Positions 27,747 to 36,714 of a DNA stretch of 64,000 nucleotides are shown here, piece by piece (position 1 is the stretch's first letter; the number at the start of each line of letters is the position of its first letter). A program made the position numbers and the translations under genes. The notes beneath the pieces were generated by a model, which was not told where the DNA came from, did no database searches, and was given only the letters and a program-made list of their open reading frames with translations. The DNA is taken from assembly GCA_958295915.1 (NCBI GenBank), contig OY282381.1, positions 4,052,722 through 4,116,721 of the forward strand, written 5' to 3'. This stretch comes from an uncultured Caldilineaceae bacterium (GTDB lineage: Bacteria > Chloroflexota > Anaerolineae > Caldilineales > Caldilineaceae).

Positions 27747-28397
27747 ATGGAAGAGCGCAGGGAGTACCCATTAACTGTTCTGATCTTCGCCGATGATTCG
27801 CTAACCCTGCGAGGGCTGGCAGCTATCCTCGCGCAAGAACCGGCCACAATCGCTGTCCCGGTAGAGTCTGTGGCCCAGTTGACCCAAGACACAGTTGCTG
27901 ATGCCGATGTCCTACTTTGGGATCTGGGCTGGGACCCTGTGGCTACCGGTTCCGGTAAGGCCTGGAAGACACTAACCGAACTGATCGAGGATGGTCTGCC
28001 AGCCATCGCCATACTGCCGGATAGCGAGGCCGCCGGTGTCGTCCGTCAGATCGGTGTCGCCGGGATCCTCCCTCGTAGTGTCAGGGCACGTCAGTTACAC
28101 GCTGCCCTCCACGCGGCTGCCGCTGGTCTGATGGTGACAGACCCGGCCTTGACCAACCCGTTGCGGATGCCCTCGCCCTCGTTTGTTCTGCCCTTGCCGG
28201 AACCGCTCACACCCAGAGAGCAGGAGGTCCTGTACCTGCTGGCCGAAGGGTTGACGAACCGAGCCATCGGCGTGCGACTGGACATCAGCGAAAACACCGC
28301 CAAATTCCATGTGCAAGCAGTCCTCGGTAAACTCGGCGTCGGCAGCCGCACAGAAGCTGTCGTCCAGGCAACCCGGCTGGGACTTCTCACTCTCTAA
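27747..28397 (+). CDS. LuxR/NarL-type response regulator with a divergent receiver
   Basis: The 216-residue protein has a receiver-like N-terminus with acidic residues in FADDS and a phospho-acceptor-like aspartate in LLWDLGWD, and a C-terminal LuxR helix-turn-helix (LTPREQEVLYLLAEGLTNRA through ISENTAKFHVQAVLGKLG). The lysine normally found near the end of receiver domains appears to be Arg (ILPRSVRARQL), so phosphorylation may be weak or absent. No histidine kinase gene is adjacent. An HtrA-like protease gene follows 228 bp downstream on the same strand. Confidence 0.85.
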   Translation: MEERREYPLTVLIFADDSLTLRGLAAILAQEPATIAVPVESVAQLTQDTVADADVLLWDLGWDPVATGSGKAWKTLTELIEDGLPAIAILPDSEAAGVVRQIGVAGILPRSVRARQLHAALHAAAAGLMVTDPALTNPLRMPSPSFVLPLPEPLTPREQEVLYLLAEGLTNRAIGVRLDISENTAKFHVQAVLGKLGVGSRTEAVVQATRLGLLTL

Positions 28398-28625
28398 CGG
28401 CAGCGGGCGAGCAAGGCGGCGCTGTCGTGATGCTGCGCCGCCGTCTTGATGCGAAACGGAGCAGATGGCGCATTGCCAGTCTCTCCTACCCGATCTGACG
28501 GGATGCCTCTGCCCGGTCTGCGGATGTGATGAAGAATAAACTGCGCTACTATTGGGAATACAGTGCCCTCGAAATACAGGCGCGCCTTGCATCTCGAAAT
28601 AAATTGTTCTCAAAGGAGCCAAACT

Positions 28626-29522
28626 ATGTCAACAGATTTCAAAGCGATCAGCGATGGGATGGTAGCGGTCGTCAAGTTAGCAGAGCAGAGTGTCGTGCAG
28701 GTGGACGCCCGGCGGCGCTACCCGGCCAGCGGAATCGTCTGGTCAGCGGACGGTGTGATCGTTACCGCGAATCATGCAGTGAGAAAAGACAGCATCCGCG
28801 TCGGTTTGCCCGACGGTGGCCAAGTGGAAGCGACCCTCGTCGGACGGGATTCTGGCATCGATCTGGCGGTGCTACGGGTTGAAAGCGATGGACTGACAGC
28901 CATCGAATGGACACCGGAAGAGGAGTTAAGTGTAGGCGCCTTGGTGTTGGCCCTGGGCCGACCAGGCCGGACGGTCCAGGCCTCTTTGGGCATTCTCAGC
29001 GCTATCGGCGGAGAGTGGCGCATTCATGGTGGCGGTCAGATTAGCCATTACGTGCGCCCGGATCTGATCATGTACCCCGGCTATTCCGGTGGCCCGATTG
29101 TCGGCAGTGATGGACGGATCGTCGGCCTGGCGACCTCCGCCCTGAACCGAGAAGGGGGCATTGCCCTCACCCAGGCTACTGTCGCACCGACGGTAGCCTC
29201 CCTACTGAAGCATGGCTCTGTACGCCAAGGCTATTTAGGCGTCGGCGTCCAGACCGTACGTCTGCCCACAAGTCTGAGAAAAGAATTGAGACAGGAGACG
29301 GGTGTATTGCTCAACTCCGTGGAGCCCGACAGTCCGGCGGAGAGCGGTGGTCTGGTGCTGGGTGATATTCTTGTCACCCTTGATGGCGAGGCGGTCCACA
29401 GTCCTGACGATCTGGCAGTTGTGCTACGAGGCGATCGGGTCGGCAAAGAAGTGCCCTTGCGGCTCATCCGCGGCGGCGTGCTGCAAGAGATGTCGGTCGA
29501 GATTAGTGTGCGTGCGGAGTGA
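28626..29522 (+). CDS. HtrA/DegP-like serine protease with one PDZ domain
   Basis: The 298-residue S1C protease has the triad His50 (VTANHAV), Asp79 (DSGIDLAVL) and Ser154 (GYSGGPIVG, where GNSGGP is usual), followed by a PDZ domain (YLGVGVQTV...SPAESGGLVLGDILVTLDG). I see no signal peptide or membrane anchor, so it may act in the cytoplasm, unlike classic DegP. I start at MSTDFKAI, which has AAGGAG 8 nt upstream, rather than the longer frame from 28563. The residue before the catalytic-serine motif is Tyr, unusual but compatible with activity. Confidence 0.9.
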   Translation: MSTDFKAISDGMVAVVKLAEQSVVQVDARRRYPASGIVWSADGVIVTANHAVRKDSIRVGLPDGGQVEATLVGRDSGIDLAVLRVESDGLTAIEWTPEEELSVGALVLALGRPGRTVQASLGILSAIGGEWRIHGGGQISHYVRPDLIMYPGYSGGPIVGSDGRIVGLATSALNREGGIALTQATVAPTVASLLKHGSVRQGYLGVGVQTVRLPTSLRKELRQETGVLLNSVEPDSPAESGGLVLGDILVTLDGEAVHSPDDLAVVLRGDRVGKEVPLRLIRGGVLQEMSVEISVRAE

Positions 29523-29598
29523 AGCGGAATGAAGTAGTCCGCAATACGCATATGAGCCGGCCAATGCCAGGGAGCGGAAAAGATTGAGTAGGAAAACG

Positions 29599-29645
29599 TC
29601 GAACGGCGCGGTCTCCCATCCACCGAGCATCGCCGCGCCGTTCGA
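29599..29645. terminator. Hairpin H between convergent genes (possible bidirectional terminator)
   Basis: Perfect 13-bp arms TCGAACGGCGCGG and CCGCGCCGTTCGA flank the 21-nt loop containing CTCCCATCCACCGAGCATC. It lies between the protease gene (+) and a small membrane-protein gene (-). The loop closely resembles those of repeats A and F although the stem differs. No T-run follows, so termination is inferred from position. Confidence 0.55.
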
Positions 29646-29651
29646 TTACGG

Positions 29652-29849
29652 TCATTGGGAACTGGATTCATTGAGCTGTTCCTGGAGGATACGGATTTGT
29701 TTTTGTGCATGCAGGAAAGCGATCAATAGAATCAACGTCATCAGGCCTAGAAAGATTGCGCCAAGTGTCTCTTTGAGATTGATATGTACTTCGACCGGAC
29801 TGTAGTGGCGGTACTGATTCGGGTCGGCTGTGTGCTGTTCATTCGCCAT
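29652..29849 (-). CDS. Small single-helix membrane protein
   Basis: The 65-residue protein starts at MANEQHTADP, with AGGAG 7 nt upstream. One hydrophobic helix (LGAIFLGLMTLILLIAFL) is followed by a short amphipathic tail (HAQKQIRILQEQLNE). No family is recognised. It begins 15 bp after the Nudix gene stop and is probably co-transcribed with it. Confidence 0.55.
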   Translation of the reverse strand: MANEQHTADPNQYRHYSPVEVHINLKETLGAIFLGLMTLILLIAFLHAQKQIRILQEQLNESSSQ

Positions 29850-29864
29850 CAGATTCTCCTTCAC

Positions 29865-30407
29865 TCAAGCGTACAGAATTTGCAGTAGCGCAATCTCCCC
29901 TAATGAAAAGGGCATCCGACGGACATCTGCGAGGGGACGAAATTCGGCCCCCAATTCATAACCGTCGGCTTCGATTGCAGCCGGAATGTATCTGCGCGCC
30001 TCCGCCCTGTAAATTAGCTGCAGATAGTCCGGGTAGGGATATCGATATCCGTCCGGCTTGAAAGAGTGAATGTAATAGTGAAATAGCCCAATCAGGGTGG
30101 GCGGATTGTGGACTGCCCAACCGCTTTCTTCGAGCAGCTCCCGTTGTAGCGCCTCCAACACTCCCTCGTCGTTGTTGATGCGTCCGCCAGGAAGAATGTG
30201 CTCACTCTCTGGATCCCGCGCCACAAGGATCTCCCTGCCCCACGTTACCACCGCCCGCACAGAAGTCACAAATCGTCGCGGCGGCGCTGAATCCGCTGCG
30301 TATGTGAAACGGGTCTGTACAAAATCGTCTCCGTCCAGAGGCCAAACTACCCACTCCTCTGCCAGAGGTGTCTGGCCCTGCAAAAACGCCTTCAACTCCT
30401 GATCCAT
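29865..30407 (-). CDS. Nudix hydrolase
   Basis: The 180-residue protein contains a complete Nudix box, GRINNDEGVLEALQRELLEE followed by SGW (pattern Gx5Ex7REUxEExGU), at about residues 95-117. Such enzymes hydrolyse nucleoside diphosphates linked to another moiety; the substrate cannot be told. The last third (EADGYELGAEFRPLADVRRM) is typical of the NUDIX fold end. The DnaQ-like gene lies 49 bp upstream on the same strand. Confidence 0.88.
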   Translation of the reverse strand: MDQELKAFLQGQTPLAEEWVVWPLDGDDFVQTRFTYAADSAPPRRFVTSVRAVVTWGREILVARDPESEHILPGGRINNDEGVLEALQRELLEESGWAVHNPPTLIGLFHYYIHSFKPDGYRYPYPDYLQLIYRAEARRYIPAAIEADGYELGAEFRPLADVRRMPFSLGEIALLQILYA

Positions 30408-30456
30408 CGTGCCTGTCCACTAGCGCCACATTCTGGTTATGAGGTATGAGCGCCCT

Positions 30457-31062
30457 TCAGCTGTTGAACTGGCGGGAATGTCGAATTCTGGAACGCCCCA
30501 ATTTCGCTATATGATGAACAAGGGCACAGGCCAGTCGGGCGTCGTCCGCGGCCCTGTGGCTGTTCGGCAAGGGGATGCCGCATTGCTGGCCGGCGTTCTT
30601 CAGGCTCTGCCAGCGATACTCCCTCTGGCCTCGGGCCTCGCCATAGAACTGAGCATACAGCTTCATCACACAGAAGGCGCTCCCTCCCACCGCCTGCCAG
30701 GGCAGATTGTGCAGCGCGTGGGACTGCCACATCATCCGCAGATCGAAGTCGGCGTTGTATATGCCCACACGGCGGCCGGCGAAAAGTTGTTTCATCTGAG
30801 GCCAAATTTCTGCCCAGGTGGGCGCGTGCATGACCATGTGGTTGGTGATGCCATGCACAGCAGTGGCGCCAACAGAGATGCGCTGAAGCGGGCGCACGAA
30901 GCTTTCCAGCGCCGTCTCGCCGTTCACATCGACAATACCGATCTCAATAATCTCCGCGCGGCAGTGGACGCCGGTGGTTTCGGTGTCGAAAAAAAGGGGG
31001 CTGCTCTGTAGGAGTCTGCGCGCCCGCAGGACAGCGTTCTGAGGTATACTGCTGTGAGGCAT
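30457..31062 (-). CDS. DnaQ-like 3'-5' exonuclease (DEDDh)
   Basis: The 201-residue protein has the exonuclease motifs Exo I LFFDTETTG, Exo II in YNADFDLRM and Exo III with the DEDDh histidine in SHRAADDARLACAL. It resembles the epsilon proofreading domain but lacks the polymerase-binding tail, so it may be a stand-alone repair or RNA-trimming nuclease. It precedes the Nudix gene by 49 bp on the minus strand. Confidence 0.85.
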   Translation of the reverse strand: MPHSSIPQNAVLRARRLLQSSPLFFDTETTGVHCRAEIIEIGIVDVNGETALESFVRPLQRISVGATAVHGITNHMVMHAPTWAEIWPQMKQLFAGRRVGIYNADFDLRMMWQSHALHNLPWQAVGGSAFCVMKLYAQFYGEARGQREYRWQSLKNAGQQCGIPLPNSHRAADDARLACALVHHIAKLGRSRIRHSRQFNS

Positions 31063-31122
31063 GATTAATGAATCGTCGCTCAGCGATCAGTAAACCCACT
31101 GGCAACGGACCACGAAAAAGCG

Positions 31123-31198
31123 GATCAGGATGTAAGGATTGACCGGAAGATGCAGGATATATCCTGCCTTGATTCCTGCAAATCCAATGATCTTGATT
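31123..31198. repeat. Interspersed palindromic repeat B, copy 1 (intergenic)
   Basis: GATCAGGATGTAAGGATTG and CAAATCCAATGATCTTGAT are imperfect inverted ends, with the perfect palindrome GCAGGATATATCCTGC in the middle. On the minus strand it could be read as NQDHWICRNQGRIYPASS. It lies between an oxidoreductase gene and the DnaQ-like gene. Confidence 0.82.
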
Positions 31199-31250
31199 GC
31201 AGTTCAGCCAAAACCGGTGTCCTATTTCCGGTGAACTGAAGCGCCTGCCC

Positions 31251-32324
31251 CTATGGCGATAGACGCACCGGCTCTGCCCGTCGAGCCGACTCATAGGCCG
31301 CCAGCGCCACTTCCAGCGCCCGCTGGCCGTCCTCCCCGCTGATCGACGCTTCCCGGCCCGTGCGGATCATAGCAACGAAATCGGCCATCAGCCCCTCATC
31401 GCCACTGCTGCCCCAGTGGACCCACGACGTCTTGCCCGCTTTGTCCGAACTGACCTGAAGGTTTTGCTCGAAGGCATCGACGCAGATCATCCCCTGCTCG
31501 CCGAGAATGTCCAGCTTCACATCCCCCCATGTGGGATAGCTCGGCGGCCGGGACCAACTCGTGTCCAGCGTGCCGAAGACGCCGTTTGTCAGCCGGAAGC
31601 TCAGCAGTCCGACATCGTCGATGCCCAGGCCCGGATGCAGGAGTTCGTGGCCGACTTCGGCATAGACCTCCTCCACTTCCGTATTCCACAGCCAGCGCAG
31701 AAGATCGATCACATGCACGGTGTGGTCGATCACCGCGCCCCCACCCGCCAGTTTCGGATCGGCGAACCAGCCACCGGGCATGGATCCGTGATTGGTGCAT
31801 TTGACGCTGTACATCTCGCCAAGTATGCCCGTGTCGAGTTTCCTCTTCAGCTCCATCACCGGCGGCGAGAAACGCATGGGGAAGGCAATTTGCAGTTGCG
31901 TGCCGGTCTCTCGGCAGCGATCGATCATCGCCTGCCCGTCGCTGACAGTTGTGGCAATCGGCTTTTCACACAGAATACTGCGCACATGTCCGGCTGCCTG
32001 TAGCGCGAGAGGCGCATGGGCGGCGTTTTCCGAGCAGATGACCGCGCCGTCAAGCTCTTCCGCCAGCAACCTCTCCGCCTGCTCGAAATAGGGAATGTCA
32101 TAGGTGTCCGCTGCGCGCCGGCCTCGTTCCAGGTCGTCGTCATACACACCTGCCAGCGCCACCCCGGGCATCTGGGAAACGTAGTGGGCATAGCTTGACG
32201 CGTGCAAATGGGCGAAGCTAAACAGGCCCAGACGAATGTCTGCGACTCCTTCCGGCGGGGCGACAAGCGCCTGTTCGGCCTCAAAAACGGCTGGGTCGGA
32301 GAGAACCTTCGATTGGGTAGTCAT
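31251..32324 (-). CDS. Gfo/Idh/MocA family oxidoreductase
   Basis: The 357-residue enzyme has a Rossmann N-terminus (DIRLGLFSFAHLHASSYAHY, with a degenerate glycine motif), the family EKP motif in ILCEKPIATT and a C-terminal domain containing GGGAVIDHTVHVIDLLRWLW with the usual catalytic-type aspartate and histidine. The substrate is likely a sugar or cyclitol derivative. It is the last of three such genes transcribed on the minus strand, with a repeat B copy on each side. Confidence 0.86.
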   Translation of the reverse strand: MTTQSKVLSDPAVFEAEQALVAPPEGVADIRLGLFSFAHLHASSYAHYVSQMPGVALAGVYDDDLERGRRAADTYDIPYFEQAERLLAEELDGAVICSENAAHAPLALQAAGHVRSILCEKPIATTVSDGQAMIDRCRETGTQLQIAFPMRFSPPVMELKRKLDTGILGEMYSVKCTNHGSMPGGWFADPKLAGGGAVIDHTVHVIDLLRWLWNTEVEEVYAEVGHELLHPGLGIDDVGLLSFRLTNGVFGTLDTSWSRPPSYPTWGDVKLDILGEQGMICVDAFEQNLQVSSDKAGKTSWVHWGSSGDEGLMADFVAMIRTGREASISGEDGQRALEVALAAYESARRAEPVRLSP

Positions 32325-32348
32325 AGAGATTGCTGCCTCTTTCCAACC

Positions 32349-32422
32349 TGGATGTAAGGATTGACAGGTAGGGGCGGGTCTTGTGCCCGCCCACTATATC
32401 CCGCAAAGCCAATCATCTTGAT
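32349..32422. repeat. Interspersed palindromic repeat B, copy 2, with a different core
   Basis: The ends match repeat B (GGATGTAAGGATTGACAGG and AGCCAATCATCTTGATT). The centre is replaced by another hairpin, GGGGCGGGTC..GTGCCCGCCC. It appears to be a composite element. Confidence 0.75.
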
Positions 32423-33442
32423 TCAGGCGCGATTGATTGCAACCGCTTTTCCAGTGCGGAGACTCTCAATCGCCGCCCGTGAAACCTTCACCGCCATCAG
32501 GCCGTCGTAAGGCGATACCAGGTAGGGCGTTTTCGCTTCAGTGCAGGTGACGAAATGGGCCAGTTCCGCATAATAAGGATCGTCCTGGGGCGCGGTGGGT
32601 GAACTGCTGGACGCCGACAGGATCCCGTCTTCCGTTTCGATGGAGATTTCCAACGGCTGCTGCGCCCGCGAATCCCACTCGATGATGCCTCCCGTACCGG
32701 CGATTTCAATTCGAGTGCAGAATCGCCCCCGGGGATAGGCCCAACTGCCTTCGATGTGGCCGACCGCGCCATTGGCAAAGCGTATCGTCAGCAGCGCGTG
32801 ATCCTTCGGCTCCTTGCCGGCAAACATCATCCCTCGGGCGAAAACCCGTTCGATCTCACCGAAACACCAGCGCTGATAGTCGATGTCGTGAACGCACAGA
32901 TCCAACAGTACGCCCCCGCTTTGAGAAAAGTCAGCGTAGTACCCGGTATTGGCGACGCCGCTACGCCAGCCCGCGCCCGGATGGGGATAGCTACCGCTGC
33001 GCACAGTGCGGATCACGCCCGGCGCGCCAATGGCGCCGCTGTCCAGCACATGCTTGGCTTTGGCGAACTGTGGGAAGAAACGCACGACCATAGCCACAAA
33101 CAGGGGCGTACCGCTCCGTTCCGCCGCGTCAACAATCCGTGCGCAGTCCGCAACGCTGTTGGCAAGCGGTTTTTCACAGACCGTCGGCGTCCCAGCCTCC
33201 AGCGCGGCGATCACCGGCTCGGCGTGGGCCGTCCCCGGTGCGCATACATCCACATAATCGACCGCATCGAGCAGAGCATGCAAGCTGCTGAACACCGTAC
33301 CGCCGAACTGCTCGACAGCGCGCCGGGCAGATGCCTCTACAATATCATAAAACCCGACCAGATCGACACCCGGCATCCGCTGCCACCGGTCCGCGTGTGT
33401 TCTGGAAATGGCGCCAGCCCCGACGATCCCGACACGTCGCAT
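32423..33442 (-). CDS. Gfo/Idh/MocA family oxidoreductase
   Basis: The 339-residue enzyme has the NAD(P) motif VGIVGAGAISRTHADRWQ, the EKP motif TVCEKPLANS and the C-terminal LDLCVHDIDYQRW, where the aspartate and histidine match catalytic positions of the family. I start at ATG 33442 with AGGGGGG upstream; a GTG one codon earlier is the alternative. The gene is 20 bp after the next oxidoreductase and probably co-transcribed with it. Confidence 0.9.
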   Translation of the reverse strand: MRRVGIVGAGAISRTHADRWQRMPGVDLVGFYDIVEASARRAVEQFGGTVFSSLHALLDAVDYVDVCAPGTAHAEPVIAALEAGTPTVCEKPLANSVADCARIVDAAERSGTPLFVAMVVRFFPQFAKAKHVLDSGAIGAPGVIRTVRSGSYPHPGAGWRSGVANTGYYADFSQSGGVLLDLCVHDIDYQRWCFGEIERVFARGMMFAGKEPKDHALLTIRFANGAVGHIEGSWAYPRGRFCTRIEIAGTGGIIEWDSRAQQPLEISIETEDGILSASSSSPTAPQDDPYYAELAHFVTCTEAKTPYLVSPYDGLMAVKVSRAAIESLRTGKAVAINRA

Positions 33443-33462
33443 CACACGCCCCCCTTCGTTGA

Positions 33463-34782
33463 TTATGCCAGCCCGTAATAGGCGTCAATTTCCCGCTGAT
33501 AGCCACGCACCGCTCCGGAGAGCAGTTCATGCAATGTGACAGTCCGCCCCAGCAGTGAGGATTCGATTATGCCGAACGCCGCCGCCAGATCCCGCAAACC
33601 CTCCTCGCCGTCGGTCTCCGGCTGGCCGCCCCGCTCAATGGCCTGCAGCCAGTCATACTGCTGGATGGCAAAGGCGTCAGTCAGTCTGCCGGACGATTCA
33701 GCGAACCCGGCGACAAGCTCAGGTTCATCCCCGGATCCGCCGGATCGGCGCATCGCTTTGAGGGGAAACTGCGCATTCAGTAGAGCCGGATCCGCTTCTG
33801 CCCAGAATGTATCCAGCAGATTGCGGCGGCTGCCGTTGTCAAGGATGATTTCTCCGCCTTTAATGCAGCCGTTGCTGCCATAGAAGACCGGCGCGCCAGG
33901 GATTGATGTCGCTTCACCATGGCCGGCCCAGGACCACATCAGTTGCGCCAGCGCGCCGCTCTCACAGGTGACAGTCGCCAGATAGGTGTCGTCCACATTC
34001 GCCTCCACGGACGCGCCCGAGGACGGCTCCCCGTGCAGGTAGCGGACGGGTTCAAAGGTGCGCGCCATCCCGCTGATCGCGGCGACCTCGCCACAGACAT
34101 AGCGCAGCCAATGCATCACGTGCACACCTATGTCAATCGCGCCGCCGCCGCCACCTTCCAGCTTGCGATGGCGCCAAGGGGTTTCGGCCACGATTTTGTC
34201 CGGTGACCACAGCCCGCCGATGCCGCCAAACAGGGCCAGTTGCAGTTCGCCGATCACTCCCTGGCGGATGGCCCAAGCGGCGGCGCGGGTCTCCGGGGAT
34301 TGGCGCACATTTTCGAAGAGACCGAGGGTCAATCCCTTGGCATTCGCCTTGTCCACCAGCAGACGCGCGGCGACCACAGAGATCGCCAGAGGCTTTTGCG
34401 CCAGCAGATGCAGACCGGCATCCAGCGCGGCCGCGCCGATCTGATGGTGCATGGATAGGGTCGTAAAGTCGTTGATGGCATCGACCGTTCCCGCAGTGAT
34501 CATCTCCCGGTAATCAGAAAAGACAGCGACATCGGTGTCTGGCTGGAAGTCATCCAGATAGATGTGGGGCGCAGCCAAGGGGTCTCCCGATTCCGGCGGC
34601 AGAACGGCAGGTCTGGGCGCTGGCCCTTCCCCTCGTTTGCGGAACATCAGAGCGTCGTCAGGGTTGCGGGCGCACAGCGCGGTAATGCGAAAATCGTCAA
34701 AACCGGCCTCGCGCAGGAGCCGATAGCCGTGCAGATGGGCGTTCAGAATACGGCCACAGCCGACGATGCCGATTCGAATCAT
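33463..34782 (-). CDS. Gfo/Idh/MocA family oxidoreductase
   Basis: The 439-residue enzyme has the NAD(P) motif IRIGIVGCGRILNAHLHGY, a KP motif in LLAQKPLAIS (EKP is usual) and the C-terminal GGGGGAIDIGVHVMHWLRY. It is longer than the family average of 340-390 residues, with the extra length near residue 50. GGAG lies 9 nt before the ATG. It is the first of a two-gene unit with the 339-residue homologue; such pairs often act on successive intermediates of one sugar pathway (inference). Confidence 0.88.
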   Translation of the reverse strand: MIRIGIVGCGRILNAHLHGYRLLREAGFDDFRITALCARNPDDALMFRKRGEGPAPRPAVLPPESGDPLAAPHIYLDDFQPDTDVAVFSDYREMITAGTVDAINDFTTLSMHHQIGAAALDAGLHLLAQKPLAISVVAARLLVDKANAKGLTLGLFENVRQSPETRAAAWAIRQGVIGELQLALFGGIGGLWSPDKIVAETPWRHRKLEGGGGGAIDIGVHVMHWLRYVCGEVAAISGMARTFEPVRYLHGEPSSGASVEANVDDTYLATVTCESGALAQLMWSWAGHGEATSIPGAPVFYGSNGCIKGGEIILDNGSRRNLLDTFWAEADPALLNAQFPLKAMRRSGGSGDEPELVAGFAESSGRLTDAFAIQQYDWLQAIERGGQPETDGEEGLRDLAAAFGIIESSLLGRTVTLHELLSGAVRGYQREIDAYYGLA

Positions 34783-34971
34783 GAGAGGATACTCCAGTTG
34801 AAATGGGCGCCAGATACGTTTTCACTGATCAAGTGCCAAAATTCTGCCCTACTACTTTATTCTCATTCGCATAGCTGTCTACTTTAGCGAAGGATAACGG
34901 CTTCATCTTTAGTATCTACGTTAGTAGAGCGCTTGCTTATCCAATAGACGAGGCTGGATACGCATGATTCT

Positions 34972-35764
34972 CTACCTGGCCTGCTGACAATATTCTTCAT
35001 TGAAATCAATGCCTATGTAGTTGCGCTGCAATTGTTTTGCCGCGACAGCAGTTGTTCCTGAACCGATAAATGGATCAAGTACTATATCATCTGCTTGCGT
35101 GAATAGCTTGATAAACCACGATGGTAAATCTTCTGGAAAGACCGCGCTATGCTTTCGATTTGAACATTCAGTCGCCATGTGAATTACGTTGGTAGGATAG
35201 ACTCTGTCTCTACCCACCCAATTGGACACTTTCTTGCCAAATCCACTTTTGACGTTGGATTCATCTCTTTCCTGGTCAGTTTCGCTCAAATGGTGCAGGC
35301 GCGCCTTTGCCCAATCTCCCACCGGAACCATTACCGCGTCCTGGTACATATGAAACTTTCGATGTTTATTGAATTGCAATAGCCTTTCCCAAGAATCACG
35401 AAAGCGATTGGCCCATTTCCCCGGATAGGAGTTTTTCTTATGCCACATGAACTCTTCTGTCCATAACCATCCTTGCTCTCGCATCTTCAAAATCAATTCA
35501 ATGACATAGGTATGACGTTCCCCCTTTACAACTCTTTCTTTGATGTTCAGCACAAAGGTTCCGGTAGGTTTCAGCACGCGCAGAAATTGTGCGGCTTTGG
35601 GGAGAAACCAATCGACATATTCATCTGGCTTTACGCCACCATAGGTATTGACCCTTTGGTCCGCATAGGGGGGGAGAAGTGAAAATAAGATCAATCGAGT
35701 TATCGGGCCAATCCTTTAACATCTCTTCGCAGTCGCCATGAATAATCTTATTCACAAAATCCAT
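34972..35764 (-). pseudogene. N4/N6 DNA methyltransferase, frameshifted at its catalytic motif
   Basis: Two frames together form one beta-class DNA methyltransferase of about 264 residues. The first (35764-35668, MDFVNKIIHGDCEEMLKDWP) ends in FTSPP, and the second continues YADQRVNTYGGVKP. The catalytic TSPPY motif is split by a run of seven C; six would restore the frame. The rest is intact: a target region, then AdoMet motif I LDPFIGSGTTAVAAK near the end. It could be a sequencing error, a true pseudogene or a slippage-controlled on/off gene. No restriction gene is adjacent. Confidence 0.8.
35668..35674. other. Homopolymer tract G7 (C7 in the gene) at the methyltransferase frameshift
   Basis: Seven G on the plus strand lie exactly in the TSPPY codons of the methyltransferase. 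Removing one base restores the frame. It is a candidate slippage site for phase variation. Confidence 0.7.
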
Positions 35765-35807
35765 ACCGATATCTCTTGCGCCTGTAACACAACCATGTAT
35801 CCTTGCC

Positions 35808-36596
35808 TCAATTGTGCGGATACACCTGCGGAAAATGTTCGCCCTGCATCTGTTCCCCATCACCCACTTCAACGAATGGTTTCATCACGTGTTCGCCGCT
35901 GGCGACGAAACGAGTTTCGTTGGTCATATAGTGTAGGGCGATGGCCCGGCGGGGCCGCTGGCTGGTGTTGTTGTGGGAGCCGTGCCATGTGAGCGCGTGA
36001 TGAAAGTGGACTTCGCCTTTTTTCACCGGACAGCGCGTCACCTGCACCGCGCGGCCCTGAAATTCTGACGGCATGCTGTCATACTCTTCCACCTGACGCA
36101 GAAAGTCTATGTTGTTGCCCCATGTGTGGGAGCCAGGCGCCATCGACATACAACCGTTGGACTCGTCCGCATCGTCCAGAGCCACCCAGGCGGTTACTTC
36201 CGTCATCGGCGCGATGATCGGCCACAGAGGCGCATCCTGATGCCAGTGTGTTGTGCCGCCGATCTGTGGCGGCTTGTACTGAATCTGATCATGCCAGATG
36301 CGAAGTTCCGTCGCGCCGGTGAGCTGGGCGATGGCGGTCGTGATCTCCTGGCGACTCACCAGCCGGCGGAACGGCTCGCTGGCCTCCCAGATATTGACAA
36401 TCTGCCAGACCGGCGTGCTGTCATTGCCCCCCAGGTTGCGCAACGACACCGGTTGAGGAATGTCCGTGCGTTCCCGCTCGTCGATGACCCGCATGACCTC
36501 CCCGCGCAACTCCTCGACTTCCTCATCATTCAGCAACTGCCCGCCATTGAGAAATCCGTTGACATGAAACTGCTCGATCTGCGTTGGGGTGAGCAT
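35808..36596 (-). CDS. Phytanoyl-CoA dioxygenase (PhyH) family protein
   Basis: The 262-residue Fe(II)/2-oxoglutarate oxygenase has the iron-binding HxD in THWHQDAPLW (about residues 143-145), a distal histidine in HHALTWHGSHNN, and a 2-oxoglutarate-binding Arg in RPRRAIALHYM. PhyH enzymes hydroxylate fatty acyl or small-molecule substrates and are enriched in marine and sponge-associated Chloroflexota. I start at MLTPTQIEQF, which has AGGAG upstream; the frame continues further 5' only through repeat B. The TIM-barrel epimerase gene lies upstream. Confidence 0.88.
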   Translation of the reverse strand: MLTPTQIEQFHVNGFLNGGQLLNDEEVEELRGEVMRVIDERERTDIPQPVSLRNLGGNDSTPVWQIVNIWEASEPFRRLVSRQEITTAIAQLTGATELRIWHDQIQYKPPQIGGTTHWHQDAPLWPIIAPMTEVTAWVALDDADESNGCMSMAPGSHTWGNNIDFLRQVEEYDSMPSEFQGRAVQVTRCPVKKGEVHFHHALTWHGSHNNTSQRPRRAIALHYMTNETRFVASGEHVMKPFVEVGDGEQMQGEHFPQVYPHN

Positions 36597-36606
36597 TGAC
36601 CTCTCC

Positions 36607-36683
36607 TGATCTGGATGTAAGGATTGACAGGAAGATGCAGAATATATCCTGCCTTGATTCCCGCAAATCCAATCATCTTGATT
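36607..36683. repeat. Interspersed palindromic repeat B, copy 3 (5' of the PhyH gene)
   Basis: It has the same ends and core as copy 1 (TGCAGAATATATCCTGC, one mismatch from a perfect palindrome). On the minus strand it reads NQDDWICGNQGRIYSASSC, open into the PhyH gene, but the ribosome binding site lies after it. Confidence 0.82.
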
Positions 36684-36714
36684 GTTGATTTGATGACGGC
36701 CTATCTTAAGCCGT

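Noticed and set aside
29599..29645. Hairpin H as a certain rho-independent terminator
   Set aside because: The stem is strong but no T-run follows on either strand. Its loop links it to interspersed repeats, so only a possible terminator role is stated.
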